Assembly (NCBI GenBank): GCA_003551565.1 | Contig: PUMZ01000121.1 | Coordinates: 1-35,015 of the forward strand | Source: Candidatus Brocadiaceae bacterium | GTDB lineage: Bacteria > Planctomycetota > Brocadiia > SM23-32 | DNA: 35,015 nucleotides | Direction: 5' to 3' | Shown: piece after piece, positions 17,096-25,693 of the stretch | How the letters are laid out: each line of letters starts with the position of its first letter | Position numbering within the stretch: position 1 is the stretch's first letter | Made by a program: the position numbers and the translations under genes | Notes under the pieces: model-generated | What the model was told of the DNA's origin: nothing | Seen by the model: the letters and a program-made list of their open reading frames with translations, nothing else | The model's database searches: none

Positions 17096-17234
17096 CACTT
17101 CGCGTATACGAATACAGCCTGTCTGCGCCTGCCTGTCGCTTCCGCGACGCAGACAGGTGCGCACGCACAGGCAGGCGGAGTTTGCTTGCTGCCACATCTG
17201 CACCGCCGAGAACGCGTGAAATAAGCGGGCTAAG
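17096..17234 (+). repeat. 139-bp dispersed repeat, copy 2
   Basis: The same element as 7670-7808, same orientation, about ten differences and no gaps by eye. The inverted arms are at 17118-17127 with 17148-17157, and 17128-17136 with 17167-17175, all identical to copy 1. It separates the block B lipoprotein from the block C dehydratase. A minus-strand reading frame through it is not a convincing gene. Confidence 0.85.
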
Positions 17235-17315
17235 GGGTGAAAAGCAACAGGCACTTGACCTTACGAAGCCGGGCGAGAAACGACCGAAGACAGCACTATC
17301 ATTCATCCATTGCCT

Positions 17316-17678
17316 ATGAACCGTATAAGAGAAGAAATCAGCAACTCGCTTTCCATTACTTCGCGGGATAACGACAATTTCGAGGCGGAGTTTGCCCTGA
17401 CGTCGGACTTTACAGGATTTCAGGGACATTTCACCGGCAATCCCATACTCCCCGGCGTATGCATGCTCGAGGCCGTGGTAGCGGCTGTCAACAGAGCGCT
17501 CGGCATCTCGTTACATATCACCGGGGTAAAAAAAGCGAAGTTTTTCGCCCCCGTCTCGCCGGACACGACGGTGAAGCTGGAGATATCGCTCGACCGGCAA
17601 GAGAACATGTATCTGATCAGCGCCGGATTGAGTTGCGATAACCGCAGAGTTGCCGTTATTTCGCTCGCTGCTTCATGA
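17316..17678 (+). CDS. FabZ-like 3-hydroxyacyl-ACP dehydratase
   Basis: A 120-residue single hotdog domain. The catalytic signature is GHFTGNPILPGVCMLEAV, with His38 and Glu52 spaced by 14 residues exactly as His54 and Glu68 in classical FabZ. It would remove water from 3-hydroxyacyl-ACP after FabG, giving the trans-2-enoyl chain. Since no enoyl reductase is present in the locus, double bonds would be kept and a polyene would build up. The ATG at 17316 is preferred over a TTG two codons upstream. The thioesterase gene follows, starting 19 bases after the stop. Confidence 0.9.
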   Translation: MNRIREEISNSLSITSRDNDNFEAEFALTSDFTGFQGHFTGNPILPGVCMLEAVVAAVNRALGISLHITGVKKAKFFAPVSPDTTVKLEISLDRQENMYLISAGLSCDNRRVAVISLAAS

Positions 17679-17697
17679 TCGGCGCCATACTTCCACC

Positions 17698-18222
17698 ATG
17701 AGTCGACGACGAAGAAAGAGTCATTATTTCCCGCGTGAACCGGACGCCCCCGCCCCACTGTGCGTGCGTCTCAAACGCCGCATATCTTTCAGTGAGGTCG
17801 ATCCGATGGGCATCCTCTGGCACGGGCGATATGCGCTCTATTTCGAGCAGGCGAACGAAGAACTCGGACGCCGTTGCGGGATGAGCTACGCGGATTTCAG
17901 GCGCGAAAACCTCCGTGCGCCGGTCGTGCAGTTCCATGTCGATTACTTCGCCTCCCTTTTGCTCGCAGAGGAAGTAACCATTGTCGGTCGCCTTATCTGG
18001 AACGAAGGCGCGCGGCTGAACACCGAGTATGATATCCTGAAAGAGGATGGAATGGTCGCAGCCCGCGGCTATACCGTTCAGATGTTTGTCACCCCCGACG
18101 GCGAACCACTGCTTGCATCTCCAGCGATGCTTCTGCGCTGCCGGGAACGGTGGCAAAATGGTGAATTGCCAATGTGCGCACCGCCGCCCCGCTCCCCTTC
18201 TAACAGCACTGAAAACGCCTGA
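17698..18222 (+). CDS. Hotdog acyl thioesterase, 4-hydroxybenzoyl-CoA thioesterase/YbgC-like
   Basis: A 174-residue protein from the ATG at 17698. After a basic, probably flexible N-terminus of about 25 residues comes the family signature SEVDPMGILWHGRYALYFEQ, with the catalytic Asp35, and VVQFHVDYFASLLLAEEVTI. Such enzymes hydrolyse acyl-CoA or acyl-ACP thioesters and occur in aryl polyene clusters, where they release or edit the chain. Here it lies between a dehydratase and a ketosynthase, so it probably acts on the ACP-bound chain or on stalled intermediates. An in-frame TTG at 17650 inside the previous gene is a less likely start. Confidence 0.87.
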   Translation: MSRRRRKSHYFPREPDAPAPLCVRLKRRISFSEVDPMGILWHGRYALYFEQANEELGRRCGMSYADFRRENLRAPVVQFHVDYFASLLLAEEVTIVGRLIWNEGARLNTEYDILKEDGMVAARGYTVQMFVTPDGEPLLASPAMLLRCRERWQNGELPMCAPPPRSPSNSTENA

Positions 18223-18233
18223 TCAACTGCAAT

Positions 18234-19364
18234 ATGCAACCGGTTATTGTTGAATCATCGATGGTCACCCCCTACGGCCCGGGCGCCGATGCCGGCTGGA
18301 ATGGGATTGTGAGCGGGCATTCGGCCATCAAGGGCAACTGCAAGTTCAGCCGTGAAGTATTCATAACACAAAACGCCGCCATGATCCCCGGCCCGTCCGG
18401 AACGGAGCGATCACGACTGATGGATATCGTGGCGCCGGCTCTGGAGTCCATACGACCGCGTGTCCCCGAAGATGCCGCACTGCTCCTGGCAACCACCACG
18501 GGCGAGATCGACCTGCTGGAACGCGCCGTCATCGGAGGCCTCCCCGAACTGCTGGAGCAGGCACATCCGCGCAACCTTCTGAACATGGTGAAGAAGCGCC
18601 TGGGAATCCGGGGGCCGGCGGAGGTGATTTCCGCCGCCTGCGCCTCATCTGCAGCCGCCCTCGCACGCGCCGCCGATATGGTGTCCACCGGCCGGAACCG
18701 GGCCGTACTGGTGGCCGGATGCGATGCCCTGAGCGAGTTCGTCTTCGCCGGTTTCTCCACACTGATGGCCCTCTCGCCCACACGGGCGCGTCCGTTCGAT
18801 TGCAGACGCGACGGCCTGAGCCTCGGGGAGGCCGCCGCGTTCGCACTGGTCATGGAACCGGAACGGGCTTATGCGGAAAAAAGGGACATCAACGCCCGGA
18901 TCATGGGGTGGGCCTCGGCCTCCGATGCAAACCATATGACCGGTCCGTCGCGCGAGGGGGAAGGACTTGCGGAAACCATCAAGAAGGCGCTCCGGATGGC
19001 CGGGCTCACATCCCGGGATATAACGTCGATCTGTGCTCACGGCACAGGAACCGTGTATAACGATGCGATGGAGATGAAGGCGTTCAACAGCGTGCTGGGC
19101 AATGTGCCGGCGCCGCTTTATTCGATAAAAGGAAGCACGGGCCACACGATGGGCGCCGCCGGGGTTCTGGAAGCCTTGATAGCCGCCGAATCCATTAAAA
19201 AAGACACCATCCCACCGACTGTCGGCGCCGAAGAGCCGCATGCCGATGCCGCCGGACGTGTTTCCGATCAGTGCCGGGAAATAAAAGACAACCATACCGT
19301 GCTCACCACGAATTCGGGTTTCGGGGGCGCCAACTCTGCGATCATACTGGGGGCAACGCAATGA
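18234..19364 (+). CDS. Beta-ketoacyl-ACP synthase, block C (first)
   Basis: A 376-residue condensing enzyme, somewhat shorter than FabF (about 410) but with a complete triad: Cys136 in ISAACASSAA, His269 in CAHGTGTVYND and His304 in KGSTGHTMGAAG. The FDCRRDGLSLGEAAAF segment and the C-terminal NSGFGGANSAIIL are also present, so activity is expected. The N-terminal part is reduced compared with the block B ketosynthase. It overlaps by four bases (ATGA) the gene of a half-length ketosynthase-like protein that has lost the cysteine, which suggests a ketosynthase plus chain-length-factor-like pair. Confidence 0.93.
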   Translation: MQPVIVESSMVTPYGPGADAGWNGIVSGHSAIKGNCKFSREVFITQNAAMIPGPSGTERSRLMDIVAPALESIRPRVPEDAALLLATTTGEIDLLERAVIGGLPELLEQAHPRNLLNMVKKRLGIRGPAEVISAACASSAAALARAADMVSTGRNRAVLVAGCDALSEFVFAGFSTLMALSPTRARPFDCRRDGLSLGEAAAFALVMEPERAYAEKRDINARIMGWASASDANHMTGPSREGEGLAETIKKALRMAGLTSRDITSICAHGTGTVYNDAMEMKAFNSVLGNVPAPLYSIKGSTGHTMGAAGVLEALIAAESIKKDTIPPTVGAEEPHADAAGRVSDQCREIKDNHTVLTTNSGFGGANSAIILGATQ

Positions 19365-20035
19365 ATGCCGTCGTGCGGGCTGTGGCAGGAATAGAATCCG
19401 GTACGGCCTTCGTACGCGGAAAGGAACTCGACGCCGAATATCCGCTTCCGGCTCCGTATGAAATCGAATCAATCCCGCAGTTATTCCCGGACCCGGTTAA
19501 AAACTTCGGACGCTTCCCACGCCATGTCAGAGCGGCCTGTGCCGCCTGTGCCCTTGCATTGAAAGCCGCCGATATACGGCATGAAAAGGGAGAACGACGC
19601 GATATCGCGCTGTTCGCGGCCGGTTATGAGCCGACCCTGACCATCAACCGCGAGTTTTTTAAGGACTATCTTGACGCCGGGCGTACGATGGGGCGAGGCA
19701 ACCTGTTCATCTACACCCTGCCGACAAGCGCCATCGCCGAAGTCTCGATACATTTCGCTCTGACGGGCCCTGCAATCTTTATCGAGGCCGACAGCGCGCC
19801 TTTTGAGAGGCTGCTGGATGTTGCGGCGCAGATGCTCCACCAACCTTACGCTCCCGATGCCGCAGTGCTTTTCTGGCAGGATATGGAAAAGACCCTGTGC
19901 GTTATCGCCGGCCCGGGTTCGGACGGATTGGAAGATAACAAGCGGCACGACCAGCTGCAACACCGGGCCGCAAAATGGCGGACGCCCGGCGAAGCAATAC
20001 GCCATCTCAAACATGCAAGGGCGGTCGGGTTCTGA
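19361..20035 (+). CDS. Half-length inactive ketosynthase-like protein (chain-length-factor-like)
   Basis: A 224-residue protein that resembles only the N-terminal half of a ketosynthase. Phrases such as LPTSAIAEVSIHFALTGPAIFIE align with the strand and helix that lead to the active-site cysteine of KAS enzymes, but the position of the cysteine appears to be Ser145 (EADSAP), and the half with the two histidines is missing. The ATG at 19361 overlaps the stop of the preceding ketosynthase. It is probably a structural or chain-length partner of that enzyme; alternatively it is a decaying gene, although the clean four-base overlap and intact frame argue for function. Confidence 0.65.
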   Translation: MNAVVRAVAGIESGTAFVRGKELDAEYPLPAPYEIESIPQLFPDPVKNFGRFPRHVRAACAACALALKAADIRHEKGERRDIALFAAGYEPTLTINREFFKDYLDAGRTMGRGNLFIYTLPTSAIAEVSIHFALTGPAIFIEADSAPFERLLDVAAQMLHQPYAPDAAVLFWQDMEKTLCVIAGPGSDGLEDNKRHDQLQHRAAKWRTPGEAIRHLKHARAVGF

Positions 20036-20282
20036 TGGTTCGGCCCCTTCCGAGGATTCTTCGGCCGGAGGGCGGACCCTTTCTGCAAATCCTTGTTTGC
20101 TGAGATAAAAAGTGCATGTTGCACCCATATCGACAAAAAACCGCCGTTGCACCGAACAAGTGAAGTCGGGGGCAGTCTGCGTATGCCGTTGCCGTTTTAT
20201 TCATTCTTTTCCAAGCTCTTACATGAAAAAGAATCAGAACACCTAACCTGCCTTTCTCACGCGATATCCCGGGAACCCAACG
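20036..20282 (+). other. Intergenic region before the second radical SAM gene
   Basis: No gene was seen. A short inverted pair ATTCTTTT and AAAAGAAT (about 20211-20235) and a GTGCA/TGCAC palindrome (near 20111-20123) occur, but no convincing promoter pair. It may mark a transcription unit boundary inside block C. Confidence 0.35.
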
Positions 20283-21539
20283 ATGAAACTCAAAATCATC
20301 TATCCTGCATGGCCCAAGCTGAAGAATCAGCCGGAATTCCACCTGCCGCCGCACGGCCCCGTCTGTTTTGCGGCGGCGCTGCCGCCGGACGTTGAGGTCT
20401 CGTTCTGCGACGAACACGTCCAGGAACTGGTGGACGGTGAGCATGCCGATCTGGTTGCTATTTCCTGCATGTTAACGTGCCAGATGCCCCGCGGCTGGCA
20501 GATCGCCGACAGCTACCGGCGCAAGGGGGTGCCAGTCATATTCGGCGGTATCGGCACGATGCTCCACCCCCGGGAGACACTCCGGCATGCCGACAGCATC
20601 TTCCTGGGCGAAGCCGAGGGGCGAATGGAAGAGGTCATCGGCGATGCACGCAAAGGACGACTGAAGCCGGTCTATGACTACCAGACGGATCTGCCGGACA
20701 CCTCCACCATCAAACCCGCCAGACGCGATATACTGACACGGGAACTGTATAACTTCCGCGGTGTGCAGATGGTCGATCTGGTGCATGCATCCCGCGGATG
20801 CCGGTTCAACTGCTTCCCCTGCTGCACGCCGTATCTGGGCGGAAGATGCTTCCGCCCACGCCCGGTTGAAAACGTTATCGAGGAGCTCGCCGGAATCGAA
20901 AACAACCGGCTTTTCTTCGTCGATAACTCGCTGGCCCAGGACGACGAATGGGAAAAGGAACTGTTCAAGGCCCTTATCCCGATGAAGAAAAAATGGATCT
21001 CTCATCCCATAAAAGACGACGACGAGATACTCGATCTGGCAGCGGAGGCGGGCTGCTGGTATGTTTATCAGGCCATCGTCGATACTTCCGAGGTCATCGC
21101 CGAACGCATCCGGCGCCTGAAAGAAAGAGACATAGGGGTCGAAGGCACCGTGCTGCTGGGACTGGACAAACACGATGAGGACTATATCAAGCGTATGGTG
21201 GATTTCCTTCTTGAGCTGGAGCTTGACCTGGCGGAGTTCACCATCATGACCCCATTCCCCGGCACCCCCCTGCGCACCCAGCTGGAATCGGAGGACCGGA
21301 TACTGCATAACGACTGGGCGCGCTATACCTGCGGTGAAACAGTCTTCGAGCCGGCCAATCTGACCGTCGACAAGCTGAACGAACTGAACCAGTATGCCTG
21401 GGAGACTTTCTACGCAGATTGCAGTATCGAACTGAGAATGGCGAAACTGTACGTCGATGTGATACGGAAGGAAAAAGCGGACGGAACGTTCAAAAAGATC
21501 ACGCTGGATCGCAAACGAAAATGGGGGGGCAGCAAATGA
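20283..21539 (+). CDS. B12-binding-type radical SAM protein, block C (first)
   Basis: A 418-residue protein. The first 130 residues look like a cobalamin-binding-type domain (FCDEHVQELVDGEHADLVAI, then VIFGGIGTMLHP and FLGEAEG near 107-113). The radical SAM cluster motif is ASRGCRFNCFPC (Cys173, Cys177, Cys180), followed by further cysteines at 181 and near 191. Later segments include GVEGTVLLGLDKHDEDYIKRM and FTIMTPFPGTPL, typical of B12-radical SAM enzymes of the BchE/hopanoid type. Its substrate is unknown. A short gap of 206 bases separates it from another enzyme of the same class, but the two are clearly different in sequence, so they are not recent duplicates. Confidence 0.87.
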   Translation: MKLKIIYPAWPKLKNQPEFHLPPHGPVCFAAALPPDVEVSFCDEHVQELVDGEHADLVAISCMLTCQMPRGWQIADSYRRKGVPVIFGGIGTMLHPRETLRHADSIFLGEAEGRMEEVIGDARKGRLKPVYDYQTDLPDTSTIKPARRDILTRELYNFRGVQMVDLVHASRGCRFNCFPCCTPYLGGRCFRPRPVENVIEELAGIENNRLFFVDNSLAQDDEWEKELFKALIPMKKKWISHPIKDDDEILDLAAEAGCWYVYQAIVDTSEVIAERIRRLKERDIGVEGTVLLGLDKHDEDYIKRMVDFLLELELDLAEFTIMTPFPGTPLRTQLESEDRILHNDWARYTCGETVFEPANLTVDKLNELNQYAWETFYADCSIELRMAKLYVDVIRKEKADGTFKKITLDRKRKWGGSK

Positions 21540-21745
21540 GCGGCTCCCCGAACCGACAGGCGGAGATCTGGCCTGAAGACGGCTTTCCAGTCCATTCTTT
21601 TTGCCAAAAATCTCTTTGGATTTGTGGTTGATTTGTTCTTTGGTGCTTTGGGTCTTGATTTTTCAGTTCCCGCCGGATAGCAGATTTACAACAACATCTT
21701 ACGCACACCAACAATTTGCTGGATAGTATTGAACACCAGGCGCCT

Positions 21746-23116
21746 ATGAAAGTACTGCTGATATCATCGAATACCGCCACCTCTCCTTACCCGGTCTACC
21801 CGCTCGGACTGAGCATGGTCGCCGCATCGGTAAGAAAAGCGGGCCATGAAATCCTCCTTTTCGACTCCATGCACGCCGGCAGCCCGGAGAAGGAACTGGT
21901 TTCAAAAATCACTTCGGCGGACCCCGACGTGGCGGGCATTTCCGTTCGCAACATAGATAACGTGAACATGATGCATGAGGAGCGCTATATCGACCGGGTG
22001 GTGGAGATTGTACGATGCATCCGACGCCACAGCAGGGCGAAAATCGTGCTCGGCGGCCCGGCCTTCTCGATCCTGCCGGAACGGATCATGGAAGCAACCC
22101 GCGCTGATTACGGCATCGTAGGGGAAGGTGAAACAGCCTTCACGGAACTGCTCGAAGCGGGAGCCGGGGGCGACTGGCCGCCGGCCGGAACCATACTGCG
22201 CGGCGAAGGGTGGCTCGACCCGGCCGAGATCCCCTCAGCGCTGTATGACGAACAATTGCTAGCAAAATACCTCTCGCAGGGCAGCGTGGCTTCCGTGCAG
22301 ACCAAGCGGGGCTGCCCTCTGAACTGCGTCTATTGCTCCTACCCCGCCCTGGAAGGCGCCGCCATCCGGGCGCGTGACCCCAAACGTATAGTGCGGGATA
22401 TCGAGGTGCTGAAAGAGAAGCACGGCGCAAGCTTCCTGTTCTTCACCGACTCGGTCTTCAACGACGATGAGGGAACGTACCTCGAAGTGCTGGAAGAGAT
22501 GCGGCGCCGGAATGTGAAAATCAACTGGTCCGCCTTCTTCAAACCATCCGGCATCACGCCCGAAATCGTACAACTGATGGTGGAGACAGGACTGCAGGCC
22601 GCCGAACTCGGCTCCGACGCGGCATGCGACGCCACGCTCCGCGGACAGATGAAATCCTTCGAGTGGCGCGATGTCCTGCGCACCAACGACGCGTTCCGGG
22701 ACGCCGGCATCGCCCTCGCTCATTATTTTATGTTCGGCGGACCCGGCGAAACCCGGGATACGGTCCTGGAAGGTATCAATAACATCCGCTCGCTGGATTG
22801 TTCGGCGGCATTCGTGTTCATGGGAATCCGTATCCTGCCCGATACCCGCCTGCACGACATTGCGCGGCGTGAGAATATTCTGCCCGAAAACCATGACCTC
22901 CTTGAACCGGTATATTACATCTCACCGGATGTCGAACGTGACTGGCTGGAGAAGACACTGACAGCGTCGTTCAAACCGCTCCGGCACGTCCTGTTCCCGC
23001 CCGACATGCTGGACGACAAGCTCCAGTTGCTCCACAAGCTCGGGCACAAAGGCGCGCTGTGGGACCTGCTCCGGGCGACGCCGGCGCCCCAAAGGAAAAG
23101 CGCACGCAACCCCTGA
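21746..23116 (+). CDS. B12-binding-type radical SAM protein, block C (second)
   Basis: A 456-residue protein from the ATG at 21746; an upstream TTG would add ten unlikely residues. The N-terminus begins directly with a Rossmann strand (MKVLLISSNTATSPYPVYPL) and has VLGGPAFSILP (101-111) and GIVGEGE (123-129), as in cobalamin-binding domains. The radical SAM motif is TKRGCPLNCVYC (Cys190, Cys194, Cys197). The later FMFGGPGETRDTVLEG fits the class. I infer action on the acyl chain, for example methylation, cyclisation or rearrangement, but the sequence does not tell which. A serine hydrolase-like lipoprotein follows after 19 bases. Confidence 0.87.
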   Translation: MKVLLISSNTATSPYPVYPLGLSMVAASVRKAGHEILLFDSMHAGSPEKELVSKITSADPDVAGISVRNIDNVNMMHEERYIDRVVEIVRCIRRHSRAKIVLGGPAFSILPERIMEATRADYGIVGEGETAFTELLEAGAGGDWPPAGTILRGEGWLDPAEIPSALYDEQLLAKYLSQGSVASVQTKRGCPLNCVYCSYPALEGAAIRARDPKRIVRDIEVLKEKHGASFLFFTDSVFNDDEGTYLEVLEEMRRRNVKINWSAFFKPSGITPEIVQLMVETGLQAAELGSDAACDATLRGQMKSFEWRDVLRTNDAFRDAGIALAHYFMFGGPGETRDTVLEGINNIRSLDCSAAFVFMGIRILPDTRLHDIARRENILPENHDLLEPVYYISPDVERDWLEKTLTASFKPLRHVLFPPDMLDDKLQLLHKLGHKGALWDLLRATPAPQRKSARNP

Positions 23117-23135
23117 TCAATTCTCCTCCATAACC

Positions 23136-24416
23136 ATGCCATCTTCCGGATCCATACCGCCCCGGATCTCCTTTATAACCGATTTGATGATCGTTGTGCC
23201 TTTTTTCATTCTGCTTGCCGGGTGCGGGACCTTCTCGCAGATAGAACGAAATATCGACGATTTTGCGGCGCTGCGCTATGCCTATACCGGGGACCTGCAC
23301 GCAGAGATCCGCGACCTGGCGCAACCGCAGATCGAACAGGACACGACACCCGGATTCGTGGTCGGCGTTTTATTGCCCGACGGAAGCAAGCAATTCTTCG
23401 GATGCGGCGTTACCGAACACGGCGCAGGCCGCCGCCGGCCGGGGGACGATACGCTTTTTGCTCTCGGCTCAACAACAAAAGGTTTCGTCAGCGCCACGGC
23501 CGCAATACTGGTGCAGGAAGGCAGCCTGTCGTGGGATGACACGCTGGAAGATTTTCTGGCCGATCGGACCCGTCTGAGCAGCGACGCGGCAAAAATCACA
23601 TTGCTGCAACTGGCCACCCACTCATCGGGCCTGCCGCGGCAGCCGTTCACCCCGCGCTTTGCCGCATATTTCATGCAGTACCTGCTGACCGGCAAAAACT
23701 TCTACCGCCATATCGACCGGGATTACCTGATGGACTACCTGAGCGGGTTCCGTGCGTCGTCTGTCTTCACCCCCGGCTACTCCAACATCGGTTACGGCAT
23801 CCTCGGACATGTTATGGAACTGCATACCGGGAAAAAACTGGGGGATCTGATGCACGAAAAATTGCTGGAACCGCTTGAGCTGAATGCTACCGGTTTTGAA
23901 CCTGCAAAGCTGCCGGGTCACAGCGAACGCGCGCGGCCCCATGCCGGCGACCATCCCAAATTCATGCGCCGTGGAAAACCGGTGCCCGAATGGCAGTTTA
24001 CCGAGATTCTGCTCGGCGCCGCCGGGCTCTACTCCAACGCCGAAGATTTGCTGACCTTTGCGCGCGCGCATCTTTATCCCGTTGACGATGCGCTGCTGGA
24101 TCGCGCCCTGCAGGATACGCTGAAAGTACGCCACGAGCGTTCCGGAATATCAAGGGCGCCGGCCTGGGCCGTGGAAGCTGTCGGGGGCCATGAAATCACG
24201 TACCAGATCGGCTTCGTGAGCGGATACAGCGCTTATATCGGCATGGATCGCGACAACAAGACAGCAGTCGTGGTCCTGCAAAACAGCCTGAACTGGACGG
24301 AAAACATCGGCCATCAACTCCTCTTGCGCATGGCGCGGGCTGCCCTGTTTTTTGACCACAACGATGGAAAAGAAAAAGATAGAAGAAACCACGTGGTGCA
24401 TTATACCCGTCTATAA
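23136..24416 (+). CDS. Beta-lactamase-family (class C/esterase-like) lipoprotein
   Basis: A 426-residue protein with a lipoprotein signal: hydrophobic VVPFFILLAGC with lipobox Cys30. It then has the class C beta-lactamase/EstB fold: catalytic SxxK as GSTTKG (Ser112, Lys115), YSN (Tyr215, Asn217) and ILGHVMELHTGKKLGDLM. The third canonical motif near the C-terminus (KTG or HxG) is not obvious. Family members are beta-lactamases, esterases, transesterases or acyltransferases. As a membrane-anchored periplasmic enzyme inside a lipid locus it may hydrolyse or transfer acyl groups on the exported product. A downstream ATG at 23187 is a possible shorter start. It overlaps the next gene by 53 bases. 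Confidence 0.85.
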   Translation: MPSSGSIPPRISFITDLMIVVPFFILLAGCGTFSQIERNIDDFAALRYAYTGDLHAEIRDLAQPQIEQDTTPGFVVGVLLPDGSKQFFGCGVTEHGAGRRRPGDDTLFALGSTTKGFVSATAAILVQEGSLSWDDTLEDFLADRTRLSSDAAKITLLQLATHSSGLPRQPFTPRFAAYFMQYLLTGKNFYRHIDRDYLMDYLSGFRASSVFTPGYSNIGYGILGHVMELHTGKKLGDLMHEKLLEPLELNATGFEPAKLPGHSERARPHAGDHPKFMRRGKPVPEWQFTEILLGAAGLYSNAEDLLTFARAHLYPVDDALLDRALQDTLKVRHERSGISRAPAWAVEAVGGHEITYQIGFVSGYSAYIGMDRDNKTAVVVLQNSLNWTENIGHQLLLRMARAALFFDHNDGKEKDRRNHVVHYTRL

Positions 24417-25530
24417 CAACGCCGCAACCGTCGGAGAGGTGGCGAAACGCTGCCGGGAACACCTGCCCAATGTGCTGGTCGTGGACGACGGCAGCACGGA
24501 CGCCGACTTGAGGGAGGTCTTTAACGGATCGGACATCAACGTCGTGCGTCACGGTGAGAACCTCGGCAAAGGAGAGGCGCTCACAACCGGATTCGAGCAT
24601 GCACACCGTGCGGGCGCACGTTTTGCCATAAGCATCGACGGCGACGGTCAGCACTTCCCCGAAGACATTCCGCGCTTCATCCCGGAGCTGGATGAGGACA
24701 CAATTATCATCGGAGCGCGGGAGGAAGTGGTGGGCGAGATGCCGAAACGCAGCAGGTTCGGACGCGGGTTCTCCGATTTCTGGACGCGCCTCGAAACCGG
24801 CCGCCCCGTACGCGATACGCAGAGCGGATTCCGGGCCTACCCGGTAGAACATATACTTCTTCTGCCCATGAAATACAGCCGCTTCGATTACGAAATCGAG
24901 GTTCTTGCGCGTGCCGCATGGGCCGGACTGCGTCTGGAATCGATTCCCGTCAGGGTGCGCTACGACCCCCCGGACAAAAGGGTCTCGAGCTACCGTCCGC
25001 TTGCCGACACCCTGCGCATCTCCCGCACGCACAGCCGCCTGATCGGGCGGCGCATGCTGCCATGGCCGTTCCAGCGACTTGTGCCGCGTGAATTTTCTCC
25101 GACCGAACTGTTCCGCCACCCGGTATGCGTATTAAAAAGGCTCCTTATGGAAAATGCCTCACCGCTCGGACTGGCCGGAGCCGCATGGACCGGCGTTTTT
25201 TTGGGCGCACTGCCCCTTATCGGCATGCATATGATAACGGTGCTGTTCGTCACCATGCGACTGCGGCTGAACAGGATCATGGCGCTGTCGATACAGAACA
25301 TCTGCATGCCTCCGATCGTGCCCGGCGTCTGTATCGCATTCGGTTATTACATGCGCAACGGCAAGGTCATAACCCATGCCTCAATGAAAGAACTCGGGAG
25401 TGAACCGCTCCAGCGATTCCTCGACTGGTGTGTCGGCTCGCTTGCAGTGGCCCCGGCGCTGGCGAGCATATGTGCGCTGATCATCTTCGTCGCTGCAAAG
25501 ATCCTGATTCACATTCAAGACGAAACTTGA
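24364..25530 (+). CDS. Family 2 glycosyltransferase fused to a DUF2062 membrane domain
   Basis: A 388-residue protein from the ATG at 24364, within the end of the previous gene. Residues 10-230 form a GT2 (dolichol-phosphate mannosyltransferase-like) domain with WCIIPVYNNA, DDGSTD (41-46) and the metal-binding DGDGQH (92-97), then TQSGFRAYP and RFDYEIEV. Residues about 245-385 are a DUF2062-type domain with several hydrophobic helices (LGLAGAAWTGVFLGALPLIG and others). GT2 plus DUF2062 proteins are found in aryl polyene-type clusters. It is expected to transfer a sugar to a lipid at the inner membrane, suggesting that the final product is glycosylated or attached to a glycolipid. The nucleotide sugar is unknown. 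Confidence 0.88.
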   Translation: MEKKKIEETTWCIIPVYNNAATVGEVAKRCREHLPNVLVVDDGSTDADLREVFNGSDINVVRHGENLGKGEALTTGFEHAHRAGARFAISIDGDGQHFPEDIPRFIPELDEDTIIIGAREEVVGEMPKRSRFGRGFSDFWTRLETGRPVRDTQSGFRAYPVEHILLLPMKYSRFDYEIEVLARAAWAGLRLESIPVRVRYDPPDKRVSSYRPLADTLRISRTHSRLIGRRMLPWPFQRLVPREFSPTELFRHPVCVLKRLLMENASPLGLAGAAWTGVFLGALPLIGMHMITVLFVTMRLRLNRIMALSIQNICMPPIVPGVCIAFGYYMRNGKVITHASMKELGSEPLQRFLDWCVGSLAVAPALASICALIIFVAAKILIHIQDET

Positions 25531-25556
25531 AAAAGAATTAACAACAACAAACAACC

Positions 25557-25586
25557 TTGCAACGGCAACTGTTTTATTCGTATAAT
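25557..25586 (+). promoter_or_regulatory. Sigma70-type promoter inside block C
   Basis: TTGCAA (25557-25562), an 18-base spacer and a perfect TATAAT (25581-25586) lie in the 163-base gap after the GT2-DUF2062 gene. Transcription would begin near 25593. It would drive the ACP, ketosynthase, partner, ACP and acyltransferase genes as a separate unit. Confidence 0.65.
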
Positions 25587-25693
25587 GCTTGCAGAATGGA
25601 TAAGCGGAAGACCCTGAAGCCGCATGGCGGGCAATAAGCTTTTAACCCCCATAATAATAGCACATAATTTCCATAAAATCTTTGGTTGCGATC

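Noticed and set aside
16125-17429. 434-residue minus-strand open frame
   Set aside because: It runs antisense through the MMPL 3' end, the lipoprotein gene, the repeat and the dehydratase start; the plus-strand genes show clear family motifs and this frame shows none.
24196-25119. 307-residue minus-strand open frame
   Set aside because: Antisense to the end of the serine hydrolase-like gene and to the glycosyltransferase, whose motifs are clear.
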